Position numbers and translations under genes: made by a program. A model generated the notes under the pieces. The model was not told where the DNA came from, did not search any database, and was given only the letters and a program-made list of their open reading frames with translations. A stretch of DNA of 64,000 bases from Scytalidium lignicola (lineage: Eukaryota > Ascomycota > Leotiomycetes), in the NCBI GenBank assembly GCA_002812745.2, contig NCSJ02000048.1, forward strand, positions 119,298 through 183,297. Reading direction: 5' to 3'. How positions within the stretch are numbered: position 1 is the first letter of the stretch; each line of letters begins with the position of its first letter. Of the stretch, positions 57,276-64,000 are shown piece after piece.

Positions 57276-59206
57276 ATGAATATTCTCAAGCTCATCACTA
57301 TCAGGGATGACACCTACAACGGGCATGCTACCACCCGCTGGTTCAATCCAGATATCGCACCTCTGCCACCATCGCGCCGTACCTGGACTGCACTTAATTA
57401 CCTTAGCTTCTGGGGTGTTGCTATGTATATCTCTACCTGCAGGTATCTCTATAAGTCGGTGGGGCGAGGCTGAACATCTTCTATAGCTTGAGCATCTCCA
57501 ACTGGCAGAGTAGTGCTTCTTTACTTTCCCTTGGATTCACGATCGGCGAGACAATGGGCGTCATCATTATCGCTAAGGTACTGCTGGTGATGCTCTCCGT
57601 GTCGCAGGGTTGGATTGGAGGAGAATGGCATATTGGCTACACCGTATCACAGAGGCGAGCTTCCCTATCTTTTGCATTATCCTACCGCAATTCTTTCTAC
57701 TGACTTTAGTTAGAATTACGCTTGGGATGTATGGCTCTTATCTTGGAATTCTTATCCGAATTATTCTCGCCGTTGTTGCATATGCTATTCAGGCATGGTT
57801 GGGAGGACTCTGTGTTGTGTGCATTCTTAGCTCCTGGTCATACTCCTTCTTCACTATGGTGAACACGCTACCAGAAAGTGCCCATATGGTAACTCGCGAC
57901 TTCGTTGGATTTGTCATCTTTCATGTAATATCCGTTCCATTCATGGTAGGTGGGAAAAATTGATACTCACGCCCCCCTTCTCTTCCTGTCTCCCTGCGTT
58001 GTCTGACATCTATAGTTTATTCGCCCTGAAAACGCCCGGAATCCTGTTGCCGTCGCTAATGCCATCACATTCCTGGTCATGATGGCCCTTTGCATATGGG
58101 CTACCTCTCGTGGTGGTGTCGGGCCTCTAATACACAAGGGAGGCGGATATACCATGATGTCGAGAAGCTGGGCCTGGCTCTATGGCATCTCATCCAGTGT
58201 CGGTGGTGTGATTAGTGGTGTACTCAACCAATCTGATTTCACCCGTTTTGCGCATAAGCAGGGCGTCCAGGTAGTCGGAAATATCTTCTCCCTGCTAGTT
58301 CTCGGCACTATTATCCCTATTTTCTCCATCTTGACGGCTTCTGCGACTGTCAACATTTATGGAGGCGATCCATACTGGAATCCATTGACCATCGTGATGC
58401 AGTGGATGACGGATAACTATACTCCAGGGTCTCGAGCTGCGGCTTTTTTCTGTAGTCTTGGATTGCTCATTAGCCAGCTGGCCGAAAATATCTATGGAAA
58501 TGCATATTCCGGTGGCATTGATCTTTCTGGTCTATTCCCAAAGTATATTAACATCCGTCGCGGGTGCTTCTTGTGTGCTCTGCTCTCTTGGGCTGTCCAG
58601 CCCTGGCTGGTCTTTAATTCCGCCTCTGTCTTTGTTGCCACAATGTCTGCCTTCACCGTCTTCCTCGTCCCGCTGGTTGGCATCATGTTAACCGACTACT
58701 TCATTATCAGAAAACAACGCATTGAATTAAGTCAGTTATACACTAGTGATCCGGATGGAGCTTACTGGTTCCATTATGGCTTTAACTGGCGAGCCATACT
58801 TGTATGGATTGTTTGCTTCGCCCCCGGAATTCCTGGGATGATCAACTCCATCAACCCTACTATCCAGGTTGGAAGCGGCATGACTAATTACTTCAGAGGA
58901 AACTATATCTACAGTAACTTAATCCCATTATTGTATCTCTCTAGTGTGTATTATAACTGCTAACCAATTACAAATGTAGGCTTTATTGGCAGTGTCTTGT
59001 TCTATACAATTCTCATGAAAGCATTCCCACCCAAACGAATCGGAGTCCAGGATGATTATGATGTCTACGGTACATATACTGAATATGTCGCAGAAGTGAA
59101 AGGAATGGTACCTTTTAAGGCTCCGGTTATTGACGGACAGGAGACACCGATTGAGGGGGAAGAGCTTAGTGCATATAAAGTCCGGTCGGTAGAAGAAAGT
59201 AAATAA
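57276..59206 (+). CDS. NCS1-family permease (nucleobase / allantoin / hydantoin type)
   Basis: Five exons, 57276-57442, 57487-57654, 57714-57945, 58016-58913 and 58980-59206, encode 563 residues. About 12 spans. NCS1 landmarks: RWFNPDIAPLPPSRRTW then NYLSFWG in the N-tail and span 1, GFTIGETMG, QGWIGGEWHIGYTVSQR, LGMYGSYLGILIR, FIRPENARNP, LNQSDFTRFA, QLAENIYGNAYSGG, LFPKYINIRRG and MLTDYFIIRK. The family imports uracil, allantoin, hydantoins, cytosine/purines or related rings with H+ or Na+. The third exon can only be joined in phase with a GC donor (AG/GCGAGC at 57655) and the acceptor TTAG at 57713, branch TACTGAC. Divergent from the hydantoinase fusion, so probably its uptake partner. Confidence 0.92.
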
Positions 59207-60202
59207 CTTCGGATACAGAGAAATTTAGTGTATAGTTAAAAACTTGTGAAGAACGACGGTATTAAAGAAATCTAAAAGTAGCCCTCATGTAGAGGTTAGA
59301 AAATACTTATAGCGCATCGAATATTTGATAGTCAGCTTTCTACTGCAGCCCCAACCACAGGTCCTGTAATTTAAAATAGAATATTTTTTTCTCATTATAT
59401 TTTATCAACCTTGTTCAATATTTAAGTAGGTTCTAATAAGTTAATAGCCGTTGACTAATCTGACATTCGCTCAGAAACCCACGCTATGTTAGGCATGAAC
59501 ATGATCTGATATCACCGGGACCGACTAGTTCATATGTTCTTTAGCATATACCCTCTCATTTTCGTCGCTCATGATGTTTATACCAACAGTGAAACGGATA
59601 CGAACAGGCTAGCGAATCTATCTACATCTATCTACATAGGGTTGCGGTAGATAGTTGTAGACGTTTAGTCATCATTTGCAATGTAAATAGATATAGGCTA
59701 CATGTAGCTTAGTAGATCTACCGCCAAGCCCTCTCTTTGAGAAACCTATCATCCCCCCCCCCCCCAAGCAGGAGCAGGCCAGTTTATAGAAAAAGTCCTC
59801 TTACATTCAGCAGCTATTACAAAGATCGATAAAATATCAATTGTTATGCTAGTCACCAAGAGTATTCAAACCATTTAGTTGACTAGTGACTGGATGGGTT
59901 GTCGTGCTTTGTATATGTATCTAGCTTTGTAAATAACCATCTCTCAAACTCGTTAGTAAATAACTCCTTCTCGTAGTTCGTTGATGATATAAGCTCATCT
60001 TAAAACGAACCAAGTAGATGATATTCCCACACCCTTACTGCTGCAAAGAGATTACTGCTCGCACTCTCCCACTGGACTGGAAGCTCCCGATACCCGAGCA
60101 GCTTACAGGCGCTGGAGGCTAAGAGAGGGATGGGCGAACGCGGTGAGTACGACGGTGAGCATGGATAAATGCATATCAACGCTAGGTGAGTAGTGGGGTT
60201 TA
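59207..60202. other. Intergenic with low-complexity tracts
   Basis: No gene. It contains a tandem ATCTATCTAC duplication (59616-59637) and a 13-C tract (59753-59765). Confidence 0.55.
59753..59765 (+). repeat. Poly-C tract
   Basis: Thirteen consecutive C. Length may be unreliable given the homopolymer problems elsewhere in the window. Confidence 0.8.
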
Positions 60203-60721
60203 TTGAATAATGCATTTAAGCCATTTCCATGTGGTGTCGTAATTCACCCTATTATCGACGGATGCATCCAGTTGAGGAAGGAGACCGGATTGGGCTACAA
60301 GACAGATGTCGAGGGGATAGAAAGAGTGGACTTGAGGGTGCATCCATTGGTGCTTGGGCTAACTAGGAAGGCGACGCCGAAAGACGGCCTTGAGGCTTAG
60401 TTCAGCGTCTACCATGGCGGTGCTATCGGACTGGTCTACGGATCCGGCACACCTAGTCAGTGCGAGGACGCCGTGGTCATAGACCCCAAGACGACGGGGG
60501 TAAGAGATAAGATTAGAGTCGTGGTGGATAAGTCTCTGAACTTGGATGAGTACTACATTACAATACAGTTTAAGGATGGTTCAGAAACGGAGAAACACGT
60601 TGAGTATAGCAATTATAGCTTAGAAGTGCCAATGACGAATGGGCAGTTAGAAGCTAAGTTTTTAGATCAGGAAGTCAAAGTCTCGGGGAATAGAGCTGTG
60701 GCCTCTAGTAAAGCATGCTGA
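60203..60721 (+). pseudogene. MmgE/P­rpD C-terminal fragment with internal stop
   Basis: One frame reads NAFKPFPCGVVIHPIIDG, then VDLRVHPLVLGLT, PKDGLEA-stop-FSVYHGGAIGLVYG, and a C-end with KIRVVVDKSL and VPMTNGQLEAKF. This is the C-terminal half of the MmgE/PrpD family (2-methylcitrate dehydratase, cis-aconitate or iminodisuccinate-epimerase relatives). The stop is TAG (60398-60400) where the family has Lys (AAG), so a single base change broke it. The N-terminal all-helical half is not readable upstream. It lies between the NCS1 permease and the amidase, suggesting it was once a cluster member. Confidence 0.8.
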
Positions 60722-60906
60722 GACTTGGAAAACGTTAGGAGTATAAGAAATTTGACCAAGTCATCGACTGGGAAACACACAGACCTAAATAACTAAGAAT
60801 CTATGCATTGGAGCTATAAAGTTAAAACAATCTAGCTTACTGTAATACCTTAACATCTTGCCTTAAGTATATGTCCCTTTGAACATCCTTGTAAATTATT
60901 ACTCTT

Positions 60907-62771
60907 CTACTCTAGTGTCGGAGGCAGTGCTCGTGGTGGAAAATTTTTCTCGTAAGCATACATAGCCCGAAGGACCGTAGGTTCGTCGAACCTCTTTCCA
61001 ACAAACATCATTCCAAATGGCATTCCAATATCGTCGAGACCCACAGGGACTACTCCAACAGGCATTCGTCCAATTGCACCAAGTCTAGATGCCCCACTAG
61101 TTCCTGCAATTAGCAAGAGATCAAGGTTATGCTGGCGCATAGTTGCTGCAATTCCATTAATATAAAGCTGATCCATCGCGTATTTAGCTAGCCAATATTC
61201 TGCTGAGGTAGCTTTGTCACCAAGCTCATTGGCTGCAACGAACGTTGCTTGACAACAACGTCCCTCAGGGAATTCTAAGGCAGCATTCTTATCATTTTCG
61301 TTAATGACATCTTCGAGGGTTCTAAGACTAGAGTTGACCAGTTGTGTTTGAAGATACTGAGCCATATCATTTCTAACATCATATTCTAGCCTTGGGTTAG
61401 CATCAATTAAGAATAATAGTTTAATAGCAACATACGAATTCGAATAGTGCCATTGTTGGTACGATTGGCGCCTCCTGGGAACCCGTAGCTATAGGCATCT
61501 GGATCTGGAAATTCAATTGGATCTATGATGGTAGCTCCAAATGCTTCCATTTTTACCAAACTGGCCTCCATCTTCGGAATTAAATCTGAGCGGAATCCAG
61601 TAAAAGTGTCAAATGTGGCATTCCAGAACGGATTCCGTGGAATGCCGATGCGTAAACCTTTGAACCCGTCTTTTTTAAGAAATTGTGTATAATTAGTATG
61701 ACGGAAGGGAATTGCTGCAGCTGAGTATTCATCTTCTGGATCATCAGCAGCCATTATTCCAAGAGCTGCAGCAATATCCCAAGTAGACTTCCCCATTGGG
61801 CCTGTGGTATCTTGGGATGACGAGACTGGGACGACACCAGTTCTGCTGGTCAAGCCAACAGAGGGTCTGAGGCCAAACAGAGCTGCACGGCTTGACGGAC
61901 CAGATATACTTCCTTCAGTATCAGTTCCTAGAGATAATGCTGCGAAACCAGCAGAGACGCTAACTGCTGAACCAGATGAACTTCCTAAAGGATCACCACC
62001 AGCAGCAAAACCACCAAATACATATGCGGCTTGTGTCTGTCCACCACGAGGACTCCAACCAGAAGTATTAGGTTTGATTCCACGCTCACCTGCAAACTAT
62101 AGCCAATCAAATTAGTATTATATTATGTATATATCAAAGGATAGTTCACCCACCTCGTCCAAGTTAGCTTTGCCAAGGATGAGAAGACCAGCGGCTCTAA
62201 GCCTTGAGACAACAAATGCATCGCCCTTCACGGTCTGCCCAAGAAGCGAATAAGAGCCAGCAGTGGTATTCATGCCCAAGCCAGGATCCGTATTGTAGTC
62301 TTGTTTGTAGTGTTAATGGAACGTCCAAAAAACTTCTCGGCTTTTACTCACTATCTTTCACCACAATCGGAACACCATGCAACTCACTCCTAAGCGTGCC
62401 ATTGCTCCTTTCAGCATCGAGTTGTCTGGCAAGCTCTCTTGCGGTGGGCGCAATTTCGATCACAGAACGCAAGTTTAATCCTGTCCTGCACGTCAGAAAA
62501 GATGCACAATAGTCACGGTGCTATGTTTACCTTGGTGGTCGTTTGCTTCAAGGCGCGAGATATAGGCGTCTACAAGCTGAAGTGTGGTAATGGTGTTATT
62601 TGCTAAGGCGTGCGTTAAATCTTCTGCGGTGGCAGAAAGAAGATGGATGCCATTGATGCTGACAGGGTATTGAATTGTTGAGCCTCTGTCAGAGTATATA
62701 ACGTTCTGTGCGCCTACAGTAGCCACAGAGACTGCAATGACGGCTAAGTTGAGGATGAATGTAGAATGCAT
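60907..62771 (-). CDS. Secreted amidase (amidase-signature family)
   Basis: Five exons, 62771-62531, 62480-62352, 62299-62154, 62096-61436 and 61385-60907, encode 551 residues. An N-terminal hydrophobic stretch ([15 protein letters not shown]) is a likely signal peptide, so the enzyme probably acts outside the cell or in the secretory route. The Ser-cisSer-Lys triad is visible: K122 (VVKDN), cis-Ser in GSSSGSA at 211-213 and nucleophile S235 (TEGSISG), the usual 24 residues apart. These enzymes hydrolyse carboxylic amides to acid and ammonia. Introns are 50-57 nt with CTAAC, TCTGAC or ACTAAT branches. It closes the right side of the catabolic block and may release a cyclic or amide substrate for the NCS1 importer. 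Confidence 0.93.
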
Positions 62772-63442
62772 CTTCAGCCTCTTGTGTCTTACACTGAGAA
62801 GTGGCTACTGTGTGGGATACTCTTCAATTCCCATACTCACCGTAATGTATAGTTTATATACAAAATTTGAAACCCCTGTTCCTGATATACACCCCCTCGG
62901 ATTTAACGTAGGCAATATGGCTTACAGCCATGATTGACAGAGCAAAGATAAGAGGAAGTGCGTCTAATAACATCATGATAATGTGAAATATGGGATAGCG
63001 GGCCAGATACAAGTTCTAGCGTTAGAAAAATGGAGAGGGCCAAGACAAAAATCTCACACAACACTTAAAAGCTACTAGTCGGTTAGAAAAAAATTTCTAT
63101 TTTATCAAATCTTCAAGTCCACCAATGGCGTGCATTAAAACGCTATCGAGGTACCCACAAGATACTATAGTCCACAAATCGGTAAGCAAAGCTTGTTATC
63201 TAAGGATCTGCCGTTTTCCCCCTGTCACAGGTTACAGCGCTAGTAGTGGGTAAGTAAGCTCTTAGTAAGTCTTTTATATTTGAGAACAGATCTGTCAAAC
63301 AAATAAAGATTAATCGTGATGTAAATGCATATTTCAAGATAAATATTTAATTGAACTTATTCTAAGTTGACCAAAACGACACTTCCTTAAAAACATTCAA
63401 TCTTTTTCTAAATTCTAATTATAATACATTTAGTATACAAGC

Positions 63443-63492
63443 AAGGCTTGCTACTCGCTCCGCTCGTAGGTGAGGGTGCTTCGCACCCCCTT
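63443..63492. repeat. GC-rich palindromic cluster in AT-rich DNA
   Basis: Consecutive small palindromes: GCAAGGCTTGC, CTACTCGCTCCGCTCGTAG and GGGTGCTTCGCACCC. Such hairpin clusters are typical of fungal mitochondrial genomes; here they sit in ~500 bp of very AT-rich sequence, so a nuclear copy of mitochondrial DNA is possible. Confidence 0.45.
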
Positions 63493-63825
63493 TGTGCACG
63501 TGATATCTCATTATATAATCAACCTCCCTTTCTTTCAACTATGTCCTTTGTACAACTTTAAATAGTAATAATAACAATGAATTTAACTATAACAAACTGT
63601 AAAAGAAGTTATTTTAGTTTTAGTATAATAAAAGGAACGATAACCTCAGTTCTTTTTCAATAATATAACTATAGCTATTCTTAATACTATTACAATACAA
63701 AAAATCAACTTTGAATAAAATTATAAGTTATAGTTTTATTAATATATTGATATATAAATAAAATTAATAAAATCAAATTGTTATTGATTATAAAGTTATA
63801 TATTATTACCTTTAAACTAGGTCTC

Positions 63826-63860
63826 ACCTAAATCCACTTCCAGCGAACCTAAATCCACTT
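63826..63860 (+). repeat. Direct repeat ACCTAAATCCACTT, two copies 21 bp apart
   Basis: ACCTAAATCCACTT occurs at 63826-63839 and 63847-63860, at the border where AT-rich DNA returns to balanced composition. It could mark an insertion boundary or a two-unit tandem repeat. Confidence 0.6.
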
Positions 63861-64000
63861 GCGACCATCCGATGCCGGACACACCTCAGGCACTACAGCA
63901 CCTCGCGCTCCCATACAATTTTGTACTGTAGGAAGAGACTGAGCAATGAAATTCTTTTAATTGAATTAGCCCACCAATACAACTTTCAGTGCCAAATCTA

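Larger units (their letters stand above)
62772..64000. other. AT-rich, gene-free right end
   Basis: No gene in 1.2 kb. Positions 63290-63820 are extremely AT-rich apart from a GC-rich hairpin cluster at 63443-63492. CACGTGAT lies at 63498-63505. Confidence 0.55.

Noticed and set aside
59616..59765. Tandem ATCTATCTAC and poly-C as a possible CRISPR-like or origin signal
   Set aside because: Only two repeat units, no spacers; simple low-complexity DNA in a eukaryotic genome.

Overview
This is nuclear DNA of a filamentous ascomycete. Almost every gene is broken by short introns (44-120 nt) with GT...AG ends and a CTAAC/CTGAC branch site. The gene families (HET, fungal rhodopsin-like, RTA1, UNC93, Dal5-type permeases, Zn2Cys6 regulators, F-box/LRR) are typical of Pezizomycotina. 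A helotialean (Leotiomycetes) relative is my guess from gene style only. Base composition alternates between moderate-GC genes and AT-rich, gene-free stretches that look repeat-decayed. Nine single Ns lie mostly beside homopolymers, and one (47413) falsely breaks a gene.

Layout. 1-8.9 kb: a von Willebrand-A protein running off the left edge, a 2-oxoglutarate/Fe(II) oxygenase divergent from an UNC93-type transporter, an intron-containing tRNA-Leu(CAA), and an orphan gene. 11-22.5 kb: a rhodopsin-domain membrane protein facing an aminoglycoside-phosphotransferase-like kinase, an amino-acid permease, a HET-domain protein and a monocarboxylate-type MFS transporter. 23.3-34.5 kb: a cytochrome P450, a Dal5-type permease, and a sugar transporter divergent from a Zn2Cys6 regulator whose zinc finger is spread over four exons, two of them 14 and 15 nt long. 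35.5-44.6 kb: an F-box/ankyrin protein, an F-box/LRR-like protein, an RTA1-family protein and an ArsH flavoprotein. 45-46.1 kb: a decayed terminal reductase domain of an NRPS-like enzyme.

47-62.8 kb is the most coherent block and looks like a catabolic gene cluster for a cyclic amide, hydantoin or N-heterocycle. It holds a Zn2Cys6 regulator, an ochratoxinase/imidazolonepropionase-like amidohydrolase, a 984-residue hydantoinase-A/DUF917 fusion, an NCS1 nucleobase/hydantoin-type permease (with a GC-AG intron), a broken MmgE/PrpD fragment and a secreted amidase. The inferred logic is extracellular amide cleavage, uptake by NCS1, then ring opening and hydrolysis inside, under a local regulator. 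The substrate cannot be read from the sequence.

All exon joins were worked out by eye from splice signals, reading phase and family conservation. Intron phases sum correctly in every model presented as complete.
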